Positions 9,183 through 16,008 of a stretch of 64,000 bases of DNA are shown in pieces; positions within the stretch are counted from its first letter, which is position 1; each line of letters opens with the position of its first letter. Source of the DNA: Paenibacillus algorifonticola. GTDB taxonomy: Bacteria > Bacillota > Bacilli > Paenibacillales > Paenibacillaceae. The translations under genes and the position numbers were made by a program. The notes under the pieces were generated by a model. That model ran no database searches. It saw only the letters and a program-made list of their open reading frames with translations, and was not told where the DNA came from. The stretch lies in NCBI RefSeq assembly GCF_000971975.1, contig NZ_LAQO01000003.1, positions 111,181-175,180 of the forward strand, given 5' to 3'.

Positions 9183-9233
9183 GAAAAATCAACCCTTTCG
9201 TTTTAAGTGATGAAGCGAATGGGTTGATTTTTC
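9183..9233 (+). terminator. Terminator after the P450-hydrolase operon
   Basis: GAAAAATCAACCC (9183-9195) pairs perfectly with GGGTTGATTTTTC (9221-9233), and the inner TTTCG/CGAAT extends the stem. The T-run makes it work on the plus strand, and the A-run allows the opposite strand as well. Confidence 0.88.
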
Positions 9234-9332
9234 GTTGGGCATCAGTAACATTTCATTCATGTTCTTGTCCGTCAAAGTCAATTGTTCTTGTATGAACAGG
9301 CTATTCGCATTTAACCATGCTAACCATGCGTA

Positions 9333-9932
9333 TTAAGTAAACGTCTGGCACAACTGCTCCAAAATTCGGTCCTGCGAGTTGCCTCGCACATTTCTTTGAA
9401 ACAGATACGAATCGCTGCTCAGGATGGTCAGCAGCATATCCACTTGGAATACGCTGTCCAACTGGGACTGTCCGGTTTCTGCCTTCATTTCTTCAAAAAG
9501 TCCAACTAGCAGCTCGTGAAATTCATCATATAGAGGACTTCTCGTTTTGGAATGAGAGCCTTGGTAGGAGGAAGAATTCTCGACGCCTGCAAGCAGCTGC
9601 GCATTTTTCTCTCTGAACTGGATGAACAATGCAAGCAGTCCCCGCAATCGTTCAGTCGGAGGCCGAGATGCGTTTTCCTCCAGGTATACTTCAATATCCT
9701 CAAATAACAGAACCACGTTATCTTTAATTAAGTCCATGCACAACTCACTTTTATTGCTGTACCGACGATACAGCGTTCCCGTTCCTATCTGCGCTGCGGC
9801 GGCGATTTGATTCATGCTGACCGGCTCGACACCGTGCAGCTCAAATAACTGGAAAGCCGCAGCCAAAATACGCTGTCTGTTCTCGGCGGCGTCCCGGCGT
9901 TCGGAGCGGAAGGTTGTCTTCGCTTGATTCAC
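9333..9932 (-). CDS. TetR-family transcriptional regulator next to the P450 operon
   Basis: 199 residues. The N-terminal helix-turn-helix (about 18-60) includes NRQRILAAAFQLFELHG, VSMNQIAAAAQIGTGTLYRRYSNK. The rest is an all-helical ligand-binding and dimerisation domain without recognisable specificity. The start is GTG at 9932 with a weak upstream site; no better start was found. It is convergent with the hydrolase and divergent from the DsbA-like gene. Its own upstream region carries copy 2 of the cassette found before the P450 gene, so it probably represses itself and the P450-hydrolase operon. Confidence 0.9.
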   Translation of the reverse strand: MNQAKTTFRSERRDAAENRQRILAAAFQLFELHGVEPVSMNQIAAAAQIGTGTLYRRYSNKSELCMDLIKDNVVLLFEDIEVYLEENASRPPTERLRGLLALFIQFREKNAQLLAGVENSSSYQGSHSKTRSPLYDEFHELLVGLFEEMKAETGQSQLDSVFQVDMLLTILSSDSYLFQRNVRGNSQDRILEQLCQTFT

Positions 9933-9967
9933 TGTCCATCACTTCCCATTCGTTGTCGGCCCTCTTC

Positions 9968-10040
9968 TTAACAGGGTAGAATTCTCCGCTTAATATCAAG
10001 AAGAAGATAAGTGGAGAAAACTCCACTTAATATTAATAAA
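9968..10040 (+). promoter_or_regulatory. Promoter/operator cassette, copy 2
   Basis: TTAACA 9968-9973, 17-bp spacer, TAATAT 9991-9996 on the plus strand. Then follows a perfect hairpin-type palindrome AAGTGGAG-AAAA-CTCCACTT (10010-10029), well suited to a TetR dimer. The block matches copy 1 (6659-6715) over about 60 bases. It lies between the TetR gene and the rearranged DsbA/TnpB gene. Confidence 0.7.
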
Positions 10041-10165
10041 TAAAAGAGGACTGTGCAACCGTGCCGGATCACCAGATTAGCCGATTTGGTTTTTATTTGT
10101 GTATGATTAAATGCTCATGTGTTGATCTTTTTAAGAGTATTAATCAAACGTTTAAGAGGTGGAAA

Positions 10166-10819
10166 ATGAAGAAGCAGCAAAACGTAGTTGTTAACACATC
10201 TGTACTCATTGTTATATTTGTAGCCCTGTTCGCTATCAATCAGGTAACAAAAAACAAAGATGAAGCGAATGAAACTGTTACTGAAGTACCATCTACAATG
10301 GGACAGCCTGTAATGGGAGTATTAAATGCTACAGTTTCTATTGTTGAATTTGGGGATTACAAATGTCCATCTTGTAAAGCATGGGGAGAGCAGGTTTGGC
10401 CGCAACTAAAGAAAGAGTATGTTGATTCAGGGAAAACATCATTCTCTTATGTTAATGTATTATTTCATGGAGAGGAATCAAAATTAGGTGCACAAGCTAG
10501 CGAAGCCATATTGAATAGCGATCCAGAGGATTTCTGGAATTTCCATAAAGCTTTGTTCGATGAGCAGCCGGAAGATAATCATGACGGGCTTTGGATAACA
10601 GAAGAAAAATTGTTAGAGGTTGCAAAAGCCTCAGTTCCCGCTCTTGATGAAGAGTTTTCGCATTCGCAGCTATGCTCCTGCTGCGGCTATAAGCACAAAG
10701 AGGTAAAAGACTTAAAATTGCGAGAATGGGACTGCCCAGCATGTGGAGCGCACCACGATCGGGACATTAACGCAAGCCTGAACATTCTTGCCGAAGGCAA
10801 AAGACTTCTTGCTGTGTAA
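10166..10819 (+). CDS. Chimera: DsbA/BdbD-like thiol oxidoreductase fused to the C-terminus of TnpB
   Basis: Residues 1-25 form a membrane anchor, followed by a thioredoxin-fold domain with the redox motif CPSC ([12 protein letters not shown]) typical of BdbD-type extracytoplasmic oxidases. After about residue 165 (around nt 10650-10662) the protein abruptly becomes the end of an IS605-family TnpB. That part has the zinc-ribbon cysteines CSCCGYK ... CPACG and the last RuvC motif [11 protein letters not shown]. The DsbA part lacks its final helices and TnpB lacks all but about 50 residues, so neither is likely to work. ATG 10166 follows AAGAGGTGG; the frame also extends upstream to GTG 10061. 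This is a deletion junction, not a natural domain fusion. Confidence 0.8.
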   Translation: MKKQQNVVVNTSVLIVIFVALFAINQVTKNKDEANETVTEVPSTMGQPVMGVLNATVSIVEFGDYKCPSCKAWGEQVWPQLKKEYVDSGKTSFSYVNVLFHGEESKLGAQASEAILNSDPEDFWNFHKALFDEQPEDNHDGLWITEEKLLEVAKASVPALDEEFSHSQLCSCCGYKHKEVKDLKLREWDCPACGAHHDRDINASLNILAEGKRLLAV

Positions 10820-10921
10820 TCCTTACACGAACTGTCGGAACGACAGGGTTAGCTTGGTACATTTCTCTTCGTTAGAAGGGACGACCCAAGAATCTCGTGA
10901 CTTTAGTCATGAGAGGTTCAA
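10651..10921 (+). mobile_element. Remnant right end of an IS200/IS605-family element
   Basis: Contains the last codons of tnpB (stop at 10817-10819), then about 100 bases rich in stem-loops. The final one is CTCGTGAC-TTTA-GTCATGAG (10894-10913), followed by TTCAA (10917-10921), as expected for the hairpin-ended right extremity of this family. The next base, 10922, begins a coding frame of an unrelated flavoprotein, which fixes the element boundary. The left end, tnpA and most of tnpB are gone. Confidence 0.8.
10820..10921 (+). ncRNA. Candidate omega RNA (reRNA) scaffold of the TnpB remnant
   Basis: TnpB guide RNAs are read from the 3' end of tnpB through the element's right end and continue into flanking DNA, which acts as the guide. 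Here the stretch shows stems CTGTCG/CGACAG (10832-10846), CTTGG/CCAAG (around 10853 and 10886) and the terminal hairpin at 10894-10913. If transcribed, the guide would be the 16-20 bases from 10922. With TnpB deleted it is probably a fossil, unless a complete TnpB elsewhere uses it. Confidence 0.5.
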
Positions 10922-11446
10922 CAAGGGGAAGAAATTGGGGAAGTTTGGCGGAACCGGTATGATTCTTTGGAATTATTCACACCACGCTGGTACAGTTCCT
11001 TACCGGGATTACCCTTAGAAGGTTATTCCGAAGGATATTACAAAAGATGAGATTGCTGATTATTTACAAGACTACGTAAGGACATTTAAGATTCCGGTGG
11101 ATCTGCGTACCAAGGTGGTCAACATAGAAAAAATTCACCAAAGCTTTAAGGTGAAAACAAAGTGAAGCCACGGGCGTTACAGGTTATAGATAATCACTTT
11201 GTATTTGAAGACAAAAGCCGCATTCCATTCGATAACATCATTTGGGCAACAGGATTTCAATCGAATTATAGCTGGGTTAGTATTCCTGAAGCATTTAACG
11301 ATGATGGCAAACCTATACATAAGCGTGGGGTTAGTGCAGTGAATGGTCTTTATTTTCTTGGACTTCCTTGGCAAAACCGACGAGGATCAGCATTGATCGG
11401 CGGGGTAGGGGAAGATGCAAAGTATTTGCTTAATTACTTTTCATGA
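10922..11446 (+). pseudogene. Truncated, frameshifted flavoprotein monooxygenase (CzcO-like)
   Basis: Directly after the IS end a frame reads GEEIGEVWRNRYDSLELF and on to YSSLPGLPL, the hallmark stretch after the first FAD-binding segment of CzcO/flavin-monooxygenase-like NAD(P)-binding proteins. A frameshift near 11040 is followed by a second piece (KDEIADYLQDYV...), a stop at about 11162, a deletion, and a third piece from about 11162 to 11446 (IIWATGFQSNYSW ... GLYFLGLPWQ), which is the family's C-terminus. The first 35 or so residues and the central NADPH-binding part are missing. It is clearly dead. Confidence 0.85.
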
Positions 11447-11486
11447 TTGAAGATACATTAATAACACTGTAGATGTTTATAGCTGA

Positions 11487-11845
11487 GTTTCTGAGAAAGC
11501 GCAAGTTGACATTCATGATAACTTCTGGAAAAACTATTCGTTGCTGGTTCGTAATACCGTCATTCCTTATCAATGGAAGCACTAAACGATAGGATAGAAG
11601 GAGCAGTGCCAAGTTATGTGATTCGCAACTTCAGGATTGCGGCAGGCTTGGAGGAAAGTGAATTTGGCGGCTGGATATTTCAGGACAGTGATCTCTATAA
11701 ATGGTTGGAGGCGGTTGCCTTTTCGCTCAGTCATCATCCGGATCCCGAGCTGGAGGAACTCGCCGACGGCGCTATCGCTCTGATCGGACAAGCTTACATG
11801 AAAATGGCTATTTGAATACTTACTATACGATAATGGAAGAGCTTG
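11487..11845 (+). pseudogene. N-terminal remnant of a GH127 beta-L-arabinofuranosidase-like gene
   Basis: Three frame pieces together give the family's N-terminus: HDNFWKNYSLLVRNTVIPYQW (two reading segments), then from 11573 EALNDRIEGAVPSYVIRNFR..., and after another shift near 11790 NGYLNTYYTI. These match the DUF1680/GH127 pattern for enzymes that cut arabinofuranose from plant polysaccharides. At least two single-base frameshifts break it, and everything after about residue 120 of a family that is usually 600-700 residues is gone. Confidence 0.75.
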
Positions 11846-12267
11846 CAGCATTTGCGCTTAAAGAGTTTGGCAAAATCGATGTACTCGTCAATAATGCCGG
11901 AGTCATGCCGCAATCGTTTCTTCATAAGTTGAAAATTCTTTCCTCTATTGACGGGCATAATGTATATGCAAGCGGCACGGTATATTGCGCGACCAAGCAT
12001 GCAGTAAGAGCGATCACGGAAGGTTTACGTCAAGAGGAAGCGATGAGTGGTACAAACATCCGTACAACGAATATCTCACCCGGTGCAGTCAGTAAAGAAT
12101 TGACAGAGGGAATCACAGATGTAGAGCTAAAACAAGCATACGATGAGCTGTATAAAGGAGCAATTAAAGCGGAAAGTATGGCTCGCGCAATTGCTTTTGC
12201 GATAGAAGAGCCTGAGGATGTTGCAATCAATGAAATGATTATTCGTCCTACACGACAACAGGCGTAA
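11846..12267 (+). pseudogene. Short-chain dehydrogenase fragment fused to the GH127 remnant
   Basis: The frame that carries NGYLNTYYTI runs straight into FGKIDVLVNNAGVMPQ, the NNAG motif of a classical SDR, so the junction is in frame near 11840. The N-terminal TGxxxGIG nucleotide-binding part is absent. After the NNAG motif about 40 residues including the catalytic Ser are also missing. The YCATKHAV (YxxxK) catalytic site and the C-terminus follow. Two deletions make it inactive. Confidence 0.8.
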
Positions 12268-12358
12268 GCAAGAAAGTACTGCTGTCATCTCAATTGATGA
12301 ACGCAGCTTTTCTTTATTTACGATTAACTACATTAATTTTGACGAGGAGAATAACGAA

Positions 12359-12772
12359 ATGAACAAAGCAAATCAGTTATCTGAAAGTGTAATCTTCCCG
12401 AAAGGTGAGAAAATAACGAATAACTATTTCATAGGGGGCGCCTGGCTTGAAATGATTGTTCCTTATGATACTACTTTCAATTTGCCGATAGGCAATGTGA
12501 CGTTTGAACCAGGCGCAAGGAATAACTGGCATAAGCATGCCGGTGGCCAGATTTTGCTTGTTACTGGCGGCACAGGATATTATCAGGAAGAAGGCAAACC
12601 GGCACAGGTTCTGCATTCAGGAGATGTAGTAAAAATCGATCCGGATGTGAAACATTGGCATGGAGCTACAGCAGACAGTTGGTTTACCCATATTGCGATA
12701 AGCACAAACATCCAAATGGGAGACAACGAATGGTTGGAACCCGTAACGGATGAAGAGTATAGCAAGTTATAA
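12359..12772 (+). CDS. Small cupin-domain protein
   Basis: 137-residue single-cupin barrel. Motif 1 is seen around residue 55-75 (PGARNNWHKHAGGQILLVTGGTGYYQEEG) and motif 2 near 85-105 (LHSGDVVKIDPDVKHWHG). The metal ligands are His/His/Gln or Glu and His. It resembles cupins annotated as quercetinase-like or carboxymuconolactone-associated, often found with SDR and OYE genes. The start ATG 12359 follows GACGAGGAGA. It appears intact and is cytoplasmic. The function is not known. Confidence 0.85.
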   Translation: MNKANQLSESVIFPKGEKITNNYFIGGAWLEMIVPYDTTFNLPIGNVTFEPGARNNWHKHAGGQILLVTGGTGYYQEEGKPAQVLHSGDVVKIDPDVKHWHGATADSWFTHIAISTNIQMGDNEWLEPVTDEEYSKL

Positions 12773-12781
12773 TAAGGTGAC

Positions 12782-12940
12782 GAGTACGAAAAAATTCATG
12801 ATCGTTACGGATGTAAAGCATGGATTTGCGGCAGAATTACGATGGAGGAAAACTTTACTTTAGGCAATGGTAGGAATCCGTCTGCAGCCGTTCCGATGGT
12901 CAACGACAACTGCGAGCTTGTCGGTATTTATATGATCTAA
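12782..12940 (+). pseudogene. Fragment of a DHFR/RibD-like reductase
   Basis: An open stretch of 53 codons without a start reads YEKIHDRYGCKAWICGRITM, which fits the N-terminal part of bacterial dihydrofolate-reductase-family (RibD C-terminal-like) proteins. It then runs into an unrelated tail and a stop. Only the fragment survives. Confidence 0.5.
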
Positions 12941-13010
12941 GTTTGGTCAATCAAAATGAATAAAAGGGAGTCCGAGAAATTGGGCCCTTTCATTTGATGA
13001 GGCTTTCGAG

Positions 13011-13039
13011 TTGACTTTGATCGAACGTTCTTTTATTAT
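13011..13039 (+). promoter_or_regulatory. TetR promoter with GAACGTTC operator; probable leaderless transcript
   Basis: TTGACT 13011-13016, 17-bp spacer, TATTAT 13034-13039. The spacer contains the palindrome GAACGTTC (13023-13030). Transcription should begin about 7 bases after the -10 box, that is at or next to the ATG at 13046. There is no ribosome site before that ATG, so the mRNA is probably leaderless and the gene autorepressed. Confidence 0.75.
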
Positions 13040-13045
13040 AGGCGC

Positions 13046-13618
13046 ATGAGACATAAAGATGAAAATAAAAGCGAGAGCATTTTTAAAGCAGCGATCCACC
13101 TGATAAATGAACATGGTTTGTCTGAAACTTCGATGTCCAAGATCGCGAAAAAAGCCGGTGTATCCGCTTCAACGATTTACGTTTACTTTGAAAACAAGGA
13201 GGATATGCTGAATAAATTGTATTTGAGTGTCAAAAAGAAGATGAGTCTAGAAGTGTTTTATAATTACGATGACTCGATCTCATTACAATCAGCTTTCGAA
13301 CATGCGTTGAGAAAGTTTATAAATTTTATTGTGACCAATAAAGAAGAATTTTTATTTATTGAGCAATTTTCAAACTCACCTCTTCTTCACAAGTTATCTC
13401 TAAAAGAAGGAATAGAATTGTTTGAGCCGATTTTTAGCTTGCTTGAAAAAGGCAAGAGTCAAAATATTTTCAAACAAGTGGATACGGGCCTGCTCCATAT
13501 GTTCATGTTTAACCCATCCATGCAATATGTGAAAGAATATTTTGGCGGTCGAATAGAGTTGAAACAGGATACCTTGAACGAATTAATTCAAATGACCTGG
13601 GATGCTTTAAAAGCTTAA
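13046..13618 (+). CDS. TetR-family regulator upstream of the old yellow enzyme
   Basis: 190 residues. The N-terminal HTH (about 8-52) includes SMSKIAKKAGVSASTIYVYFENKEDML, and a helical effector domain follows. The ATG at 13046 is the only reasonable start and has no Shine-Dalgarno sequence; it lies where the transcript should start. The same GAACG-type operator appears in its promoter and in that of the OYE gene 70 bases downstream (13685-13713), which points to control of both by this protein or by a relative in the 34-44 kb region. Confidence 0.92.
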   Translation: MRHKDENKSESIFKAAIHLINEHGLSETSMSKIAKKAGVSASTIYVYFENKEDMLNKLYLSVKKKMSLEVFYNYDDSISLQSAFEHALRKFINFIVTNKEEFLFIEQFSNSPLLHKLSLKEGIELFEPIFSLLEKGKSQNIFKQVDTGLLHMFMFNPSMQYVKEYFGGRIELKQDTLNELIQMTWDALKA

Positions 13619-13684
13619 TTCGAGACTTTCAGAGGGAGCAACATTCTAGAAAGACGGATAACAAATCCCTCTGATTTTAAAAGC

Positions 13685-13713
13685 TTGATTTTAATCGAAC
13701 GATCGTTTATTAT
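13685..13713 (+). promoter_or_regulatory. Promoter of the OYE gene with AACGATCGTT operator
   Basis: TTGATT 13685-13690, 17-bp spacer, TATTAT 13708-13713, with the perfect palindrome AACGATCGTT at 13698-13707. The layout is the same as in the TetR promoter at 13011. Confidence 0.75.
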
Positions 13714-13830
13714 AAAAACAAACAAGCGAGTCATAAAGAAGTAAAGGATAATTTCTTTTTGAATAATAAACGAACATTCGATTTTAATTCTAAACAATTA
13801 TCAATAAATCTAATGAAAAGAGGACCAAAA

Positions 13831-14970
13831 ATGAATTCGAAATACAATCAACTTTTCCAGCCCTTCACGTTTAAAAACGGTATCACGATTAAGAACCGCG
13901 TCGTTATGGCTCCAATGACAACATGGGCAAGCAACGATGATCTAACGACCTCCGACGAGGAAGTCAGCTATTACCGCAAAAGAGTTAGCGGGGTTGGACT
14001 CGTTATAACAGGGTGCACGCAGGTAACTCCAAATGGGCAAGGCTTTACGAACGAATTTGCCGCTTACGACGATTCCTTTATTCCGAGTCTGCGAAAACTT
14101 GCTGAAGCTGCGAAAAGCGGCGGCGCTCCTGCTTTACTTCAAATTTTCCATGCTGGTAATAAAGCTTTGCCGGACCTTGATATCGTAAGTGCTAGTGCAA
14201 TGAAAACAGAAGCTACGGCTTTTGCTCCTAGCGTAGAAGCAAGAGAGTTATCTCACGAGGGAATTTTATCCATTATCCATGCCTTTGGCGAAACTACGAG
14301 AAGAGCGATCGAAGCTGGATTTGATGGTATCGAAATTCACGGAGCACATGGATTTTTAGTTCAAAACTTCTGGTCACCAATGACAAATCAACGTACCGAC
14401 GAATGGGGCGGCACCCTCGAAAATCGTTTGCGGTTTCCAAGTGTACTTATTGAGGAGATTAAAAGTGTCATAAAGAAGCATGCACAAAAACCATTTATTT
14501 TAGGCTTCCGTATTTCCCCAGAAGAATCAAGAGAAGGGGGCCTGCGAATGAAAGATACGTACGAATTAATCGAGCGGCTTGTTCAACTGGATATCGATTA
14601 TATTCACGCTTCGTTGGATGACTTGTCTTCGAAACCGATTGACAGCGAAGTTGACAAATCAAGACTTGAATTGATTCTCGATAAAGTAAACGGAAGAGTA
14701 CCGGTAATGGCTGCAGGCTCTGTCAAAACACCGGATGATGCCCTTAAAGCTCTAGAAAAAGGATTACCGCTTATGGCGATTGGACATGCGCTGGTCATGG
14801 ACCCTGAGTGGGTCCAAAAGACTGAAAATGACCGTGAAGCTGATATCGATATGGAATTGAAAGTCTCTAAACTCAGCCAGCTCGAACTGCCGGTAAAGCT
14901 TTGGAATGTCATTCAGGCGATGCCGGGCTGGTTTACGATCAACAAAGAAGACAAGCACTCTAATTATTGA
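13831..14970 (+). CDS. NADH:flavin oxidoreductase, old yellow enzyme family
   Basis: 379-residue TIM-barrel FMN enzyme that reduces activated C=C bonds or nitro groups with NAD(P)H. Visible are the FMN-binding start (KNRVVMAPMTTW), the substrate-binding motif HGAHGFLVQNFWSPMTNQRTD with the family Tyr position changed to the Phe-Leu type, and ENRLRF. The phosphate-binding end AAGSVKTPDDALKALEKG follows. The longer frame starts at 13759, but ATG 13831 has AAAAGAGGA in front. It is regulated by the operator at 13698 and followed by a strong terminator. A likely role is removal of reactive enones or quinones. Confidence 0.93.
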   Translation: MNSKYNQLFQPFTFKNGITIKNRVVMAPMTTWASNDDLTTSDEEVSYYRKRVSGVGLVITGCTQVTPNGQGFTNEFAAYDDSFIPSLRKLAEAAKSGGAPALLQIFHAGNKALPDLDIVSASAMKTEATAFAPSVEARELSHEGILSIIHAFGETTRRAIEAGFDGIEIHGAHGFLVQNFWSPMTNQRTDEWGGTLENRLRFPSVLIEEIKSVIKKHAQKPFILGFRISPEESREGGLRMKDTYELIERLVQLDIDYIHASLDDLSSKPIDSEVDKSRLELILDKVNGRVPVMAAGSVKTPDDALKALEKGLPLMAIGHALVMDPEWVQKTENDREADIDMELKVSKLSQLELPVKLWNVIQAMPGWFTINKEDKHSNY

Positions 14971-15041
14971 ATGTAGGAAAAGCCAGAGGATAGCAAAGTC
15001 AGCGGTTAATTAAAAGTGTAGTTAAGCCCTTATACGTTTAA

Positions 15042-15080
15042 AATCCTCTAGAGATATTCGGCTCTAGAGGATTTTTTATT
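15042..15080 (+). terminator. Terminator after the OYE gene
   Basis: AATCCTCTAGAG (15042-15053) and CTCTAGAGGATT (15062-15073) form a perfect 12-bp stem with an 8-nt loop, then TTTTTATT. Confidence 0.92.
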
Positions 15081-15341
15081 AAACACCTTTACGGTTTACA
15101 GGGTAGATGTATCAATGACGAATCGATAACGAATCGATAACGTACATCGCTGCTGAGGATACGCTCATTAAACCTTTGTCGCTTACTTGTCAGCCAAAGC
15201 AAATTTTACAATAGCTTTTCAATCTATTTGCTTATCAAAAAATTCAATCGATGGAGCAATTGACGCTCAGGATCGTTCGTGATAATTTATATAAATCACT
15301 ATAAAACCAATAAATCCAATGAAATAAAGGGGTTTTTAAAA

Positions 15342-15812
15342 ATGTCGTCTATCGTGCTTGCTGCTGCTGAAGATGTACGAAGCAAGGATTCCGAGCAATT
15401 AATCAAGGAGCTAAGCGAAGAACTAGGATTGTTGTATGGTGGTGATGGGACGGCAGGATTCCAGCCATCCGACGTGGAGGCACCGCGATCAGCCTTTATT
15501 GTCGCCCGTCTGGACGGGTACCCTGTAGGCTGCGGGGCAATCAGGCCCCTTGATGATACATCAGTGGAGGTCAAGAGAATGTACACACGCTCAGATTTCC
15601 GCCGCAAAGGCGTTGCTCAGGCGATCCTGGCCGAAGCGGAGCGTCTTGCACTCGAATTCGCCTACAGCAATCTGAAACTGCAAACAGGTCCCAAGCAGCC
15701 TGAAGCGGCGGCGCTTTATGAAAGAGTAGGATACTATCGGATACCGATTTTTCATGGGGATTGGGATGAGGTACTTGCGTTTCAAAAAGATCTGGTGCTC
15801 AAGCTCGTTTGA
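15342..15812 (+). CDS. GNAT-family N-acetyltransferase
   Basis: 156 residues. The acetyl-CoA-binding motif A is EVKRMYTRSDFRRKGVAQAIL (R-R-K-G-V-A as the pyrophosphate loop), and motif B ends near ALYERVGYYRI. ATG 15342 is chosen over 15279 because AAATAAAGGGG lies upstream and the domain starts soon after. The enzyme is cytoplasmic and monocistronic. The acceptor (amine, antibiotic or protein) cannot be told. The upstream 270 bases (15081-15341) have no gene; a short tandem GAATCGATAAC repeat sits at 15119-15142. Confidence 0.9.
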   Translation: MSSIVLAAAEDVRSKDSEQLIKELSEELGLLYGGDGTAGFQPSDVEAPRSAFIVARLDGYPVGCGAIRPLDDTSVEVKRMYTRSDFRRKGVAQAILAEAERLALEFAYSNLKLQTGPKQPEAAALYERVGYYRIPIFHGDWDEVLAFQKDLVLKLV

Positions 15813-15900
15813 TCTCATACGCCCTGCATTCGGCCAAGCTATTTTGGAGCATGGAACGCAGCCGCTTGTCATTGTGATCGTACATCTCCACCTAAAGTAA

Positions 15901-15965
15901 TTGAACCGAAATCTCCTTTATTCAATCGAATGATACAATATGCTGAATCAGGAGATTCGGTTCAA
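15901..15965. repeat. Long inverted repeat, possible MITE-like or terminator structure
   Basis: TTGAACCGAAATCTCC (15901-15916) and GGAGATTCGGTTCAA (15951-15965) pair over 15 bases with one bulged A and a 34-nt loop. It lies between two convergent genes, so it may end both transcripts, but it lacks a T-run and looks like the ends of a tiny mobile element. Confidence 0.5.
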
Positions 15966-16008
15966 TGAATGGCAAATGATCAAATAGAATTTAGGAATTA
16001 GTGTATTC

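Noticed and set aside
15119..15142. Tandem GAATCGATAAC repeat as an origin- or integron-like site
   Set aside because: Only two and a bit units; too short for iterons and no replication gene nearby.
15813..15900. Minus-strand coding-like stretch next to the GNAT gene
   Set aside because: About 30 codons without start or recognisable family; could be chance.
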